A DNA stretch of 64,000 bases from Solibacillus ferritrahens (GCF_037027585.1 NZ_JAXCLE010000014.1:1-64000); one strand, 5' to 3'. Positions 1 through 8,969 are shown, counted from the stretch's first letter. Numbers and translations are program-made. The notes: generated by a model from the sequence alone, not told the origin.

Positions 1-64
1 ATGATGTTCTCCCGTTCTTAAATCGTATGGTCAGTATAACGAGGATTTCTAGTAATGAAAATAG

Positions 65-112
65 AAAAAACCCGAATAGGTCACTTTTTTTTAAAGTGTC
101 CACTATTCGGGG
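65..112 (-). terminator. Rho-independent terminator of the ABC operon
   Basis: An inverted repeat (arms about 71-87 and 93-111, one small internal mismatch) is followed on the minus strand by six T residues. It lies just beyond the stop of the last gene of the minus-strand ABC transporter operon and would end that transcript. Confidence 0.8.
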
Positions 113-175
113 TTCAGTTCAAAAAATGATAAACTGACTTTTTTATTATTTAATTTTTTATTAGCTTAACGATTG

Positions 176-1783
176 TCATTTTATGCTGAAATAAAATTTA
201 GTAAACCATGTGTATACACAAAAAGTTATGAGAACTGTTATGAGAAAGATTGTTATCGTTGACACACCTATCGAAAAACCTGCCCATAATAAGATAAAAT
301 GCGTTAATATCACGACAACTAATATGGGTAATCCAAAGAGCAAACTAACTAATACATTTGGATTCGATTTTACAGCTACTGATGGGTTTTCCCATTCTGT
401 GCTTGGATTTAACATATCAAAAACTGGAGTAAGTAGATTATAACAGTAAACAAGCATTAGAATTATAATCATCATTAAGAATGCACCCATATTCATATAA
501 CCAAACAACATAAATATTATAAAGCTTACTATAACAGCAATGCCACTTGGAATAGATGCCAAGAAAACTTTAGAGAAATAAATTTTCTTTTTATTTAATG
601 GCAGACTGTTGATTAGATAATAGTATTTACCTTCCCTTGAAAATGGCGTACCACTTGTGTTATTAATACAGCTCATTATTAAAACAGCATAAGCAAAGTA
701 AATTTCAAAATATCCAGGTTTTGTAATATTAATAATCTCTGATATCCACCCCGCTTGAAAACTAAATAGCAAAATCAAGGTAAGGATTGGACTTAAAACA
801 GCTCCGAGTACGAGTTGCATTTTGAAATATGCTTCAGTATTAATTACCCATAATTCTCTTTGAAAATAGTTAGCCCATACACTTTCCACATGGTAGACTT
901 TAGTTTTTTTGCTGCTTGATTGGTTTACTTCAATTGTGCCATTTTTAAAGTAATGAATGGAATTGATTTTCACAATGAGAATGAATAATAGCGCGCTTAA
1001 CCCGATCATCCCAAGTAAATCGATTACAAAAAGGTACGAAAAGTCTCCTGAAGTAAAAGTAGTCAATACATTACCAATAAATGGTGTTTTCAGTACGAGT
1101 TCATATATTTGATTAATCACATTGCTTAATGAATTCTTTAAAGTAATTAATGTTGTAAAATCTAATTTTAAATTATTGAAAGTTAGATGTTTCCCTACAT
1201 AGTGTAGAACAGAATAACAAACCATTGCTGTAATTAAAAAGGTTATGGTAATATTCACCACCAAGTACGCCGTCTTATTAACAAAATAATGTCTAAAACT
1301 ATTTATCAGCGATAGGATAAATAATATAAGTAGTATTGTTAATATGTTTGATATTGGAACTAATAGGACTAACTTTATTAATTCCGTAAATTTAGTCTTA
1401 AAACCTAATAACAATATCGATGGAATTTGTATAACTGCAGATACTACTGTCAGTACAAAAATAATACTCAAAATTTTTGATATAATAATTTTTCTCGGCG
1501 CAATTGGTAAGTGAGTTAAAATACCGTATTCATAGTAATGAAAAACTAATGAAATGGAAAAATAAATTACAAGTAAATATACTAACAGATTTGAAATTAG
1601 GTAATTGTAAAAAATAAATTCTTTAGTATCTCCCAAATAAAAAATGGCAATATTTATAGTCATTAGTTGCAAAAATAAATAGAAGAAGGCTATTATTAAT
1701 ACCACTTTTAGCATTGGTTGTTTAGGCTTTGAATAAAAAGATGAAATAAAAAACTTTGTTAATTGAAATCCATTATTAAACAT
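176..1783 (-). CDS. ABC-2-type exporter permease (large membrane subunit)
   Basis: A 535-residue protein with about twelve strongly hydrophobic segments and no ATPase motifs. Its start overlaps the stop of the upstream ATPase gene by 8 bp, so the two are almost certainly translated together and form one exporter. The hydrophobic N-terminal third carries a short cytoplasmic PIAPRK segment of the kind seen before coupling helices in ABC-2 permeases. A soluble linker lies near residues 290-320, followed by a second membrane block. The substrate cannot be read from the sequence; family members export peptides, lipids or drugs. It is the last gene before the terminator at 65-112. Confidence 0.75.
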   Translation of the reverse strand: MFNNGFQLTKFFISSFYSKPKQPMLKVVLIIAFFYLFLQLMTINIAIFYLGDTKEFIFYNYLISNLLVYLLVIYFSISLVFHYYEYGILTHLPIAPRKIIISKILSIIFVLTVVSAVIQIPSILLLGFKTKFTELIKLVLLVPISNILTILLILFILSLINSFRHYFVNKTAYLVVNITITFLITAMVCYSVLHYVGKHLTFNNLKLDFTTLITLKNSLSNVINQIYELVLKTPFIGNVLTTFTSGDFSYLFVIDLLGMIGLSALLFILIVKINSIHYFKNGTIEVNQSSSKKTKVYHVESVWANYFQRELWVINTEAYFKMQLVLGAVLSPILTLILLFSFQAGWISEIINITKPGYFEIYFAYAVLIMSCINNTSGTPFSREGKYYYLINSLPLNKKKIYFSKVFLASIPSGIAVIVSFIIFMLFGYMNMGAFLMMIIILMLVYCYNLLTPVFDMLNPSTEWENPSVAVKSNPNVLVSLLFGLPILVVVILTHFILLWAGFSIGVSTITIFLITVLITFCVYTWFTKFYFSIK

Positions 1784-2471
1784 TTTGTTTCTCCATAAAA
1801 ATGGTTTCTAATGTATTTTCTCCAACTACCTTATCAATTTCTTCATGGAGAATGATTTTACCATCTTTTAAAATCGCAACCGTGTTACAAATTTTTTCAG
1901 CTATATCTAGTAGGTGGGTAGAAAAAAATACTGTACCCCCTTCTTCAATATATAACTTAATCGCTTTTTTAAATGTTAGAACGGACTTAGGATCTAAACC
2001 ATTTAGTGGCTCATCCATAATAATGATTGGCGGGTTTATTGTAAATCCAACAATGAGCATCATTTTATGTAACATACCATAAGAATAGGTACCCATTGGT
2101 TTATACATTGCCTCTTCCATATCAAACTGCGTAATAAAGTGCTTCATTCGCTCAGTTTGATCATTATCATATAGTTTCATCACAAACCGTATCCAATCAA
2201 AGCCAGAGATATTTTTAAAAACATGGATAGTATCTGGGATAAAAAAGAATTGCTTTTTATATTTAGTTGATCCTGATTTGATAATACCGTTAATAGTGAT
2301 AGTTCCTTCGTCAGGTTCTAAAATGCCAGTAATACTATTTAAAGTTGTAGTTTTACCTGCACCATTTGAACCCACAAACCCTAATATCTCACCTTTTTTA
2401 ACGTGTAATTCTACTCCGTTTAAAATTTGTTTACTACCATTACCTTTTTTTAAATTAGTTATTTTTAACAT
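1776..2471 (-). CDS. ABC transporter ATP-binding protein
   Basis: The nucleotide-binding subunit for the overlapping permease at 176-1783. Walker A (GSNGAGKTT) lies near residue 36 and Walker B (IIIMDEP) near 150, followed by the H-loop STH. The signature region reads YSYGM rather than LSGGQ, a divergence common in ABC-2 exporter ATPases. The ATG at 2471 is chosen because a GGAGGGGG ribosome site sits 4-5 bp ahead of it; an upstream in-frame ATG at 2489 would put that site inside the gene. This gives 231 residues. It lies 23 bp downstream of the YxlG-like permease, so all five genes form one operon. Confidence 0.85.
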   Translation of the reverse strand: MLKITNLKKGNGSKQILNGVELHVKKGEILGFVGSNGAGKTTTLNSITGILEPDEGTITINGIIKSGSTKYKKQFFFIPDTIHVFKNISGFDWIRFVMKLYDNDQTERMKHFITQFDMEEAMYKPMGTYSYGMLHKMMLIVGFTINPPIIIMDEPLNGLDPKSVLTFKKAIKLYIEEGGTVFFSTHLLDIAEKICNTVAILKDGKIILHEEIDKVVGENTLETIFMEKQNV

Positions 2472-2494
2472 CTTTCCCCCTCCGTCCATACTTA

Positions 2495-3283
2495 TTAATT
2501 TTTATGATATTTCTTTTCAGAAATCCAATAATGCGAAAAAGTTACAGTTAAAGTGATCCAGACAAGTGTAATAAACATATTTCCGTATAAATGCGAATCG
2601 ATTGAACCAGTTATTAATACCATCATTGCATGCTGACTCATTCCTGCAGGATTTAATAAGTCAATTATAGGATGTAAACCACTAAAAATCTTAAAAATAA
2701 GCAAGCACACGATACTGATTAAAGCTATAACGCCCTGACCATTAAATATCGTACTAATCATAAAAGTAAAACAAAGAATAAATAATACCCATATTAAGTA
2801 GAATACAATTGCTAGAATCATTTCAAGAAATGGAATATTATTAAATAAGAAATTTACATATACGTAAGATACAAAATATCCCAACATTACACTAATAGCA
2901 ATAAATGAAAAGTTAGATAGTAGTTTCCCACCAATGTAAGCCCCTACTTTTACGGGTCTTGTTAAAATAAAATCCAGCATACCATTCGCTTTATCTGACT
3001 GAATAATACCCATCATCGAAATTACAATAATCATAATACCTAACTGGTCGAATTGTGACCCAAGTGTTGCAGCTATTACTTGTGCTCCATCCTGTTGTGT
3101 CATACTTGGATCAATTGTAATCCCCTGATTTCCACCAAGTGCTGCTAAAATTGATGGTAAGTAATATGTGACAACAGGTTGTGTTGCTCCTAAAAACATA
3201 AAAACAAGAGGTAACCAAATAATTTTAAACTCACGGAACATCTGTACATATTCCTTTTTAGTTAAAATATATAAAGGAGTCAT
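2495..3283 (-). CDS. ABC-2 permease, YxlG-like
   Basis: A 262-residue integral membrane protein with six predicted helices and the layout of ABC-2 permeases: an N-terminal cytoplasmic stretch, a large external loop near residues 35-75, then five helices. The motif SDKANGMLDFILTRPV near residue 100 is the coupling region typical of this family. It overlaps the upstream ATPase gene by 4 bp. Order and sizes (small PLDc_N protein, about 300-residue ATPase, about 260-residue permease) match yxlE-yxlF-yxlG of the Bacillus subtilis sigY operon, but no sigY gene is present here. The transported compound is unknown. Confidence 0.8.
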   Translation of the reverse strand: MTPLYILTKKEYVQMFREFKIIWLPLVFMFLGATQPVVTYYLPSILAALGGNQGITIDPSMTQQDGAQVIAATLGSQFDQLGIMIIVISMMGIIQSDKANGMLDFILTRPVKVGAYIGGKLLSNFSFIAISVMLGYFVSYVYVNFLFNNIPFLEMILAIVFYLIWVLFILCFTFMISTIFNGQGVIALISIVCLLIFKIFSGLHPIIDLLNPAGMSQHAMMVLITGSIDSHLYGNMFITLVWITLTVTFSHYWISEKKYHKN

Positions 3284-4188
3284 ACACTCACCACCATTTT
3301 TAAAAATATTTCTTCTAACGTATCACTGCTTCCAACTTCAAATTTAACTATATCTATATTGCTTTCGAGGGCATCTCTGAGTAGCCTATTTTTATTTAAC
3401 TGAACATTATCTAGTCTAACTTTTGCTCTTTTTCCAATTAATTCAACATTTTTTACATATGGAAGCTTTTCAATTAATTCAACCCATTTCAAATCACTCG
3501 ATGCAATTTCAAGATGTACTACTGATTCTTGATTATTAGTTATTAATTTATTAATTGTTGTATCTTCAATTTTTTTTCCTTGTTTCATAATGACAAATCG
3601 TTCACATATTTCTTCTGCATCGCCTAAAATATGAGTAGATAATAGGATAGTTGTGTCATGTTTAATTTCTTGGATTAAATTTAACACTTCTCTCCTACCT
3701 ATTGGGTCTAGCGCTGATACCGGTTCATCCATGACGATAAAAGATGGCTTGTGCAAAAGAGTTTGAGCAATACCTAATCTCTGCTTCATTCCTCCAGAAA
3801 AAGTCTGCACCTTTTCATTCTGTTCATTAATTAGTCCCACTTTTGTTAAAATGGCTGGTACTTCATCAATAAGCTTTTCTTTTGATATTCCTGATAGCTG
3901 GCCCATAAAAAAGAGTGTTTCTTTGGCAGTCATCCAATGAAAGAAATCAGGGTATTGTGGGAGATAACCAATCTCTCTTTTCATATTTGAAATTTTCTTC
4001 CCATCTAGAAGAACTTCCCCTTTATCCGCATATAAAATGTCTGAAATGATTTTTATTAATGTAGATTTTCCAGCACCATTTGGTCCAATAAGCCCAACAC
4101 ATTGCCCATGTTCAACTACCATAGAGAAATTATTGACAGCTGTCTTAGATTTAAATTTTTTTGTAACATTTTTAATTTCTAACTTCAT
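3280..4188 (-). CDS. ABC transporter ATP-binding protein, YxlF-like
   Basis: A 302-residue ATPase with Walker A (GPNGAGKST) near residue 38, signature FSGGMKQR near 135, Walker B (FIVMDEP) near 155 and the STH switch. A C-terminal extension of about 90 residues, typical of exporter ATPases, follows. The ATG at 4188 is preferred because AAGGAG lies 10 bp upstream; the longer frame to 4236 has no such signal. Its start overlaps the end of the PLDc_N gene and its stop overlaps the YxlG-like permease by 4 bp, so the three are translationally coupled. Confidence 0.88.
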   Translation of the reverse strand: MKLEIKNVTKKFKSKTAVNNFSMVVEHGQCVGLIGPNGAGKSTLIKIISDILYADKGEVLLDGKKISNMKREIGYLPQYPDFFHWMTAKETLFFMGQLSGISKEKLIDEVPAILTKVGLINEQNEKVQTFSGGMKQRLGIAQTLLHKPSFIVMDEPVSALDPIGRREVLNLIQEIKHDTTILLSTHILGDAEEICERFVIMKQGKKIEDTTINKLITNNQESVVHLEIASSDLKWVELIEKLPYVKNVELIGKRAKVRLDNVQLNKNRLLRDALESNIDIVKFEVGSSDTLEEIFLKMVVSV

Positions 4189-4423
4189 TAGGCTTTTCTC
4201 CTTTTCTTCCAATTGTGAAATACAGAATTGGACCAATTGTATTAAAAAATAGAATTACTATTGTCCATAAAAGTACATTTGACCTCTCATTTCGATGTCT
4301 ATACAAATCAAACAAAGCAATAAGAATAAGAATGAGACCAACAACGATAAACGGCGCGGCAATCTGTAATACAGCTAACCAATCAATATCCTTGAAATCA
4401 TTTAACCCATAGTGAAGTTTCAT
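4172..4423 (-). CDS. PLDc_N-domain small membrane protein, YxlE-like
   Basis: An 83-residue protein with two hydrophobic helices (about 18-40 and 51-72), ending with the PLDc_N pattern in which GPILYFTIGR closes the second helix. PLDc_N is the membrane anchor found before phospholipase D domains; stand-alone versions commonly sit beside ABC exporters, as YxlE does in B. subtilis, where it belongs to the sigY anti-sigma system. It is the first gene of the minus-strand operon and diverges from the regulator at 4609. Its role here is inferred only from this neighbourhood; it may modulate the transporter or the regulator. Confidence 0.8.
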   Translation of the reverse strand: MKLHYGLNDFKDIDWLAVLQIAAPFIVVGLILILIALFDLYRHRNERSNVLLWTIVILFFNTIGPILYFTIGRKGEKPNEVRN

Positions 4424-4442
4424 TTATAACACTCCCATCATT

Positions 4443-4545
4443 TATTATCATTACCGATAACGATAATATAACATACGTTTTTTTGAATTGCACTTGTTTT
4501 TTTAATAAAGATAATAATCTTTTTATTTTTGTGATAATATTATCA
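4443..4545. promoter_or_regulatory. Divergent control region with GATAAT/ATTATC palindromes
   Basis: Between the divergent ABC operon and the ArsR-like gene lie a perfect 14 bp palindrome TGATAATATTATCA (4532-4545) and a longer imperfect one at 4443-4467 built from the same ATTATC and GATAAT half-sites. They lie close to the two start codons and are natural operators for the winged-helix protein encoded at 4609. The assignment is inference from position and symmetry. Confidence 0.55.
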
Positions 4546-4608
4546 TTATAAATAATGTACTTTGCATCTAAATAAGGTACAATACTATTTAAAAAAGGAG
4601 ATAATGCG

Positions 4609-5157
4609 GTGAATAAAGCAGAAATTTTAATGCATCCGGTAAGAATTAAAATTAGCCAAGCACTTATGCGCCACAATGAAAGTGGTCTAACGCCTCTAGA
4701 AATGGTAAAAATCATACAAGATGTTCCGCAGGCTACTCTTTATCGGCATATTCAAATCTTGCTAGATGCAGGGGTTATCAAAGTTATTAAAGAAAAAAAG
4801 GTAAGGTCTGTCACGGAAAAATACTATGCTCTTAATGAAGATGCTGCGCGTCTTGATTCAAACGATTGGAAAACAACAAAAATGGACGAGAAGCTTAGTT
4901 ATATATCCTATTATCAATTATCCTTATTATCCCAATATCAAAGTTACCTTTCTTCAATAGAGAATAAGAGCGATTCAGAGGATCGTGCGACATTCTCACT
5001 TTTAGAATTGACCATTGATGAAGAAGAATTTGAAAGCTTTCAACATGATTTAAATGCTCTAATGCATAAGTACTACCAAAAAAATAATAATAGTAGTAGT
5101 GCTCGTACTCGTACAATAGCTGTGACGATTATCCCTGATAGCAATTCTCAGCACTGA
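4609..5157 (+). CDS. ArsR-like winged-helix transcriptional regulator
   Basis: A 182-residue protein starting at GTG, eight bases after AAAAAGGAG. The N-terminal 75 residues form a winged helix: LMHPVRIKISQAL, then TPLEMVKIIQDVPQATLYRH as the helix-turn-helix, then a wing around KVIKEKK. This start (helix 1 with the HPVR motif) is typical of ArsR/YczG-type and PadR-adjacent regulators. The remainder is acidic and helical, probably for dimerisation or ligand sensing, and the last 20 residues are low-complexity Asn/Ser. It is divergent from the five-gene ABC operon and probably controls it and itself through the palindromes at 4443-4545. Confidence 0.8.
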   Translation: MNKAEILMHPVRIKISQALMRHNESGLTPLEMVKIIQDVPQATLYRHIQILLDAGVIKVIKEKKVRSVTEKYYALNEDAARLDSNDWKTTKMDEKLSYISYYQLSLLSQYQSYLSSIENKSDSEDRATFSLLELTIDEEEFESFQHDLNALMHKYYQKNNNSSSARTRTIAVTIIPDSNSQH

Positions 5158-5231
5158 ATCTTCCCCTCTAAATTTACCCAATATCAAATCTTGGGTAAAT
5201 GATGCTTGCGGTTACAGTTATAACGGAAAAC

Positions 5232-5270
5232 AAAAAAGAGTAATACAGACCACCTGATTACTCTTTTGTC
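5232..5270. repeat. AAAAGAGTAA hairpin repeat, copy 1
   Basis: An inverted repeat with 10 bp arms (AAAAGAGTAA / TTACTCTTTT) around a loop rich in ACAGACCACCTG. Near-identical copies are at 7954-7992 and 38931-38971, all in the same orientation, and each carries a run of A before the left arm. On the minus strand the T-run follows the stem, so it could act as a terminator, but the conserved loop suggests a dispersed repeat. Confidence 0.6.
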
Positions 5271-5441
5271 TGCAATTTATTTGTCCGCATAATTATAATT
5301 ATTTTTTGTTCTGATTTTATTTAACAGGATTGATTTAGCATGTCCCAATAACCGACTTAATCGAATTTAATTAAACTCTGTTTATTTATCCGGATTGACA
5401 AGGTGTGGGTAGCCGATTTGAGAACAATCGGGACTATAATT

Positions 5442-5477
5442 CCGAAAGCCTTTATTTATAAGGGTTTCGGTTTTTTT
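5442..5477 (+). terminator. Rho-independent terminator
   Basis: CCGAAA-G-CCTT and AAGG-G-TTTCGG arms (5442-5452 and 5460-5470) close a short AT loop and are followed by seven T residues on the plus strand. The only plus-strand gene upstream ends at 5157, leaving about 280 bp of transcribed non-coding sequence between stop and terminator in which I recognise no gene beyond the repeat at 5232. Confidence 0.75.
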
Positions 5478-5556
5478 ATTTATTAAATTACAATTAAAAA
5501 CAATTTATTTTCACAGTTGCGTGAAGAAATAAATATATGATTGATTACATTGTAGA

Positions 5557-6210
5557 TTAATTCACCAAATAGTTTTCAATTTGTTTATGAGGCTCTTTTA
5601 CGTCATTTCCATGACAAATGCTTACAATATCTGGCTTCATTTCTTCAATAACGCGTCGGCCACTTTTGATAGCCTCCTCCATATCAGATGTAAACATAGC
5701 CATAGGTTTTTGCAGTTGACCATTTTTCGAGGTAAATAAATCTCCACCAATCAACACACGGTCCTCTTTATGATAGTACACCACATGACCTGGGGAATGA
5801 CCCGGTGTGTGAATAGGTATTAACGCTTCCATATTATCTAAATTTCCATTCGTCATTTTTAACGGCTGTACAAGACCTGGCTTCACAAGAAATTCTACCT
5901 TTTTCCTACCAGGAAAAGGCTCTTTACCTTCCATGTATGGAATATCAGCTTCATGGGCAAATACGGGCACTTTTTTTATTTCAAGAATTTTTTTCAATCC
6001 CCCCACATGATCAGAATGGCCATGTGTTAACAGAATTCCTTTTAATGTACCCAGCTTTTCTGCTTCATTTAAAATTCTTTTCCCCATAAAGGACATACCG
6101 GTATCAATTATGTATACACCATCATCGACCGTTACAATCCATGCACTTATTTTCATAAATAACCAAGCTTCAACTTTATGAATATGAGGCGATATCTTAA
6201 GGATTTTCAT
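5557..6210 (-). CDS. MBL-fold metallo-hydrolase
   Basis: A 217-residue metallo-beta-lactamase-fold hydrolase. The zinc motif THGHSDH places metal ligands at H63, H65, D67 and H68; HTPGHSPGH (near 135) and GGDLF (near 158) supply further ligands, and CHGND near the C-terminus the last one. The ATG at 6210 is chosen because a GGGGGAAAGGGA ribosome site lies just upstream; the frame stays open back to 6345 and would add 45 residues with no fold similarity. Members range from glyoxalase II-like thioesterases to lactonases, and the substrate cannot be told here. It stands alone on its strand. Confidence 0.85.
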   Translation of the reverse strand: MKILKISPHIHKVEAWLFMKISAWIVTVDDGVYIIDTGMSFMGKRILNEAEKLGTLKGILLTHGHSDHVGGLKKILEIKKVPVFAHEADIPYMEGKEPFPGRKKVEFLVKPGLVQPLKMTNGNLDNMEALIPIHTPGHSPGHVVYYHKEDRVLIGGDLFTSKNGQLQKPMAMFTSDMEEAIKSGRRVIEEMKPDIVSICHGNDVKEPHKQIENYLVN

Positions 6211-6387
6211 TCCCTTTCCCCCTTTTCTCTTTTTTGATTCTTTTACATAATTAATATAGCTCCCTGTTCCTTCTATTATAGAAACGGCAATAATAGCCCA
6301 TTCAAGTGGAGAAACATCGCTAAACTTTTCCTTCCGCGTATTCACTGTTTAGACAAGTAAGTTAATCTTGAGTAATACGATTAGAAA

Positions 6388-6876
6388 TCATATCTTAAAT
6401 GTTTGAATTAAACACTGCTCATCATCAATTAATTCTTGTCTTTCATTAAACTCAATATTTAATTCAAGATATAGCTTTCTCCAAAATGAAACAGCACGTT
6501 TATTATCAATAACTTGTATCACAAAATATTGCCCTTGTTTCGCTTCAAATAATTTTACTACGGCTTTTGCTGCTAAACCTTTACCCTTGTACTTATTAAT
6601 TATAAAAAAATCATTTATTCCTAAATCATTTTCCTCCTTCAAAAATGGCCGTTCCAATAGTAATATAAAACCTATAATACTACCATCCAATTTAATAAAG
6701 TACGGTGAAAGCCCCTCTATGCACCAGAATTTATCCAGGCTTTCATAATAAAAAGAACCGTCTGCTCCAAGGTCAATCATTGAAGTGAACTTTGAAAGGT
6801 CGTGCAGATACAAAGAGTAAAGGTTTCTTAAAATAGATTTTTCTGATTCTAAAACTGCCGTTAGAGTAATTGACAT
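6388..6876 (-). CDS. GNAT-family N-acetyltransferase
   Basis: A 162-residue acetyltransferase of the GNAT fold, a cytosolic acetyl-CoA-dependent enzyme. Beta-4 and the coenzyme A pyrophosphate loop appear as GINDFFIINKYKGKGLAAKA, and the final strand pair as VIQVIDNKRAVSFWRKL. The ATG at 6876 follows GGAAGGAG by 11 bases; the frame is open to 6966 but the extra residues are not GNAT-like. The acceptor is not predictable. Monocistronic by appearance. Confidence 0.75.
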   Translation of the reverse strand: MSITLTAVLESEKSILRNLYSLYLHDLSKFTSMIDLGADGSFYYESLDKFWCIEGLSPYFIKLDGSIIGFILLLERPFLKEENDLGINDFFIINKYKGKGLAAKAVVKLFEAKQGQYFVIQVIDNKRAVSFWRKLYLELNIEFNERQELIDDEQCLIQTFKI

Positions 6877-7164
6877 TTTGCAATAAACTCCTTCCCAACT
6901 AATTTTATTATTTTTGTACGTATGAAAGTAAACCAATAAATACATCTCCAATAATATACAATACATCTTAATTTTGACTCTTATATAATTTCGATAGAAA
7001 TACCCATTATCCTTCGAAAATAGACTAAGTCTCTGTCAATATTACAAAGCACTAATCCATTGTAGACTTGTTTGCTCCCTATAAGGACATACACACGTAT
7101 ATATATTTTTAACACTCAAATAATTTCACTTCATCCATCTATACTTACTCTAAATTTGAGTATA

Positions 7165-7193
7165 GAAAAAGGAGCACCGACATTCCGTGCTCC
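7165..7193 (-). terminator. Rho-independent terminator
   Basis: A perfect 7 bp stem (GGAGCAC/GTGCTCC, 7171-7177 and 7187-7193) is followed by five T residues on the minus strand. It ends the transcript of the small gene at 7228-7401. Confidence 0.85.
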
Positions 7194-7227
7194 TCGATAA
7201 CTCTTTTAACAAAATTTCCCAAAACCA

Positions 7228-7401
7228 TCAATCTTCTTCATCTAACTGATTCATTTTATCTTTCATCTGAAATAAAAAATGAAGTTGCATTTGTTTAGCT
7301 AATTTTTCTGCCAATCCAACCGAATTAAGATTATTTTGTTCCTCCATTATCTGTTGTTCAATGTATGATCTTAACTTCTCATATTTTTCTAATTCACTCA
7401 C
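7228..7401 (-). CDS. Small acidic-helical protein of unknown function
   Basis: A 57-residue, highly charged, entirely helical protein (SELEKYEKLRSYIEQQIMEE near the start). It has no signal peptide, membrane segment or cysteine. GTG at 7401 is preferred over TTG at 7422 because AGAGAGG lies 8 bp upstream of it. A terminator follows directly, which supports a real transcription unit. I do not recognise the family; the heptad-like spacing of hydrophobic residues suggests a short coiled coil that pairs with itself or a partner. Confidence 0.6.
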   Translation of the reverse strand: MSELEKYEKLRSYIEQQIMEEQNNLNSVGLAEKLAKQMQLHFLFQMKDKMNQLDEED

Positions 7402-7472
7402 TCCGTTTACCTCTCTAAGCAAATGTTTTATTACCTAGTATGCTCATATTATGGAGTAATTAAATCTTGAAT

Positions 7473-7859
7473 TTAACTCAATTTTTCATAATTATCTTCA
7501 AATTCACGGATAAACATTTCATTAAAATCCAATGCCCTGAAAGACGGAACATCCTTGCAACTTTTTTCCAACTCTTTATGAATAGCTAATAGCACTTCAT
7601 CATGCGATACAATCCCAAATAAGCTCTCTCGCTTAATCTCACCTGTCGTATATATTGATAGGTCATCGTAAACCACGAAATCGATGTAGCGAACAACATT
7701 GAGGAAGCTGCCCCCATGTGTCATACCAATTCGTAATGGATCCTTTAGAGAAATGATCTTATTTTTAAATCCAAACTGGATGCCACCAGCTGGAATATAT
7801 ATAACTTTACCTTTATCTGTTTCTACGATTTTTTCTACTTTTAAAAATTCAAGTTTCAT
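7473..7859 (-). CDS. Hypothetical protein
   Basis: A 128-residue soluble protein, start ATG at 7859 seven bases after GGGGGAG. The frame is open to 8048, but the upstream residues overlap the AAAAGAGTAA repeat and are not protein-like. The N-terminal half is predicted beta-rich (KGKVIYIPAGGIQFGFKNK, then DPLRIGMTHGG), the C-terminal half helical. No catalytic pattern or known domain is apparent to me. It is about 70 bp upstream of the small gene at 7228 on the same strand and may be co-transcribed with it. Confidence 0.6.
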   Translation of the reverse strand: MKLEFLKVEKIVETDKGKVIYIPAGGIQFGFKNKIISLKDPLRIGMTHGGSFLNVVRYIDFVVYDDLSIYTTGEIKRESLFGIVSHDEVLLAIHKELEKSCKDVPSFRALDFNEMFIREFEDNYEKLS

Positions 7860-7953
7860 CTTTACTCCCCCTAGTATTACATCTAACATATACCCTGTTT
7901 TAGCAATTACTAATATGGTTGTCGTAAAGTTTTTAAACCTGTGTACAGATAAA

Positions 7954-7992
7954 CAAAAAAGAGTAACACAAACCACTTGTTTACTCTTTTGT
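7954..7992. repeat. AAAAGAGTAA hairpin repeat, copy 2
   Basis: Same 10 bp arms and similar loop (ACACAAACCACTTG) as the copies at 5232 and 38931. Homology with copy 1 continues a few bases to the right (TCCGCA). It lies between the unknown gene at 7473 and the membrane-protein gene at 8164. Confidence 0.6.
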
Positions 7993-8163
7993 CCGCAGAA
8001 TTTTTTTTTGCTTATTTTATTGAAATGAAATAAACTTACTTGTCTCAATTCGGATAAGTTATATTCGACAACGTAGGGGTGCTGGTTAGAGTCCGGTTAG
8101 GCCCATTATTTAAAAAGCCAGTAAATGTTTTTATATCAACTATTTTTTTAACTACTCCCCTTT

Positions 8164-8598
8164 TTAATTATCATGCATATGCTGCCAAATGTAATAATAA
8201 CAATAAAGAAACAAGGGCAAGAGTACACTTACAACAGAAGTCATTGCTAGTTCAATATAGAAGAAATTGATGGAAAACGAAGGTTTTTTCGCTTCAATAA
8301 TATCGAGAATTGGATTAACACCAAACGCAGCTAAAATTAATATGAAAGCTAAGTCCATACCTGTGTCTCTTACTATTTTTAAAGCTTTTGGTAGTTGAAT
8401 TTCTCTTTCCTTATATATAAACTTAAATTCTAAAACAAAAAAATGGTATACTCTTTTTTGAATTAAAAAACCCAATACACCAATTAAAGTGAACAAGAAT
8501 AACTTAAGAATGGATGTTGTAGTAAGGAAATCTAGCAGAAAATAAAAAGATACAATTGTACTAAGTGATAAGAAAATAAATAGTATATGACGCAACAC
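8164..8598 (-). CDS. Small multi-pass membrane protein, unknown function
   Basis: A 144-residue protein with four predicted membrane helices (about 4-26, 30-48, 78-100 and 112-138) and a basic cytoplasmic loop between helices 2 and 3 (KFIYKEREIQLPKALK). It starts at GTG after AGGAGGAATTT. I recognise no family. It stands alone on the minus strand; the bidirectional hairpin at 8768-8805 isolates it from the gene cluster to its right. Confidence 0.65.
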   Translation of the reverse strand: MLRHILFIFLSLSTIVSFYFLLDFLTTTSILKLFLFTLIGVLGFLIQKRVYHFFVLEFKFIYKEREIQLPKALKIVRDTGMDLAFILILAAFGVNPILDIIEAKKPSFSINFFYIELAMTSVVSVLLPLFLYCYYYIWQHMHDN

Positions 8599-8969
8599 AA
8601 ATTCCTCCTATAAAGCCTCAATCAAATGTGTATTAAAGCTTAAACTACCGTTTCTTTTTATATTTTAATAAAATATTCTACAATACCTTAAAAATTCCTC
8701 CAAATTTTGTATAGACATGTCTTATTTTGGTTACTTCAGTTGAGCCAGTGCACTGATAATAAATAATAAAAAGTGAGCTAGATGATAACACCTAGCTCAC
8801 TTTTTCACTATATTATTCCTGCACATCAATGGATGGTGAGGAGCAGCTTGTAATTTTTCTTCTGGTGTATAAATCAACTTAAAAGACTGAACCTTGATCT
8901 GTCTAACAATCGAAGGTGCTGTTCACTCTAACTCTAGGTGCAGCACATCAAAGCAGACTCTTCCTTTTT
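8599..8969. other. Intergenic region without a recognised gene
   Basis: Besides the bidirectional terminator at 8768-8805, the segment 8815-8965 has locally higher GC and a short minus-strand frame (LIYTPEEKLQAAPHHP) that looks like former coding sequence. It has no start signal and I cannot assign it. Confidence 0.4.
8768..8805. terminator. Bidirectional terminator
   Basis: A 14 bp perfect stem, AAAAAGTGAGCTAG against its complement, around a 10-base loop. It has A- and T-runs at both ends, so it can stop transcription from both sides; here it serves the minus-strand ankyrin gene. Confidence 0.8.

Noticed and set aside
5442..5477. Leader of the MBL-hydrolase gene or riboswitch
   Set aside because: The hairpin with T-run faces the plus strand while the hydrolase gene is on the minus strand, so it is a simple plus-strand terminator.
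8060..8105. tRNA-like 3' end (GGTGCTGGTTAGAGTCCGGTTAGGCCCA)
   Set aside because: It resembles a T-arm and acceptor only loosely; no anticodon stem, D-arm or matching 5' acceptor strand is found upstream.
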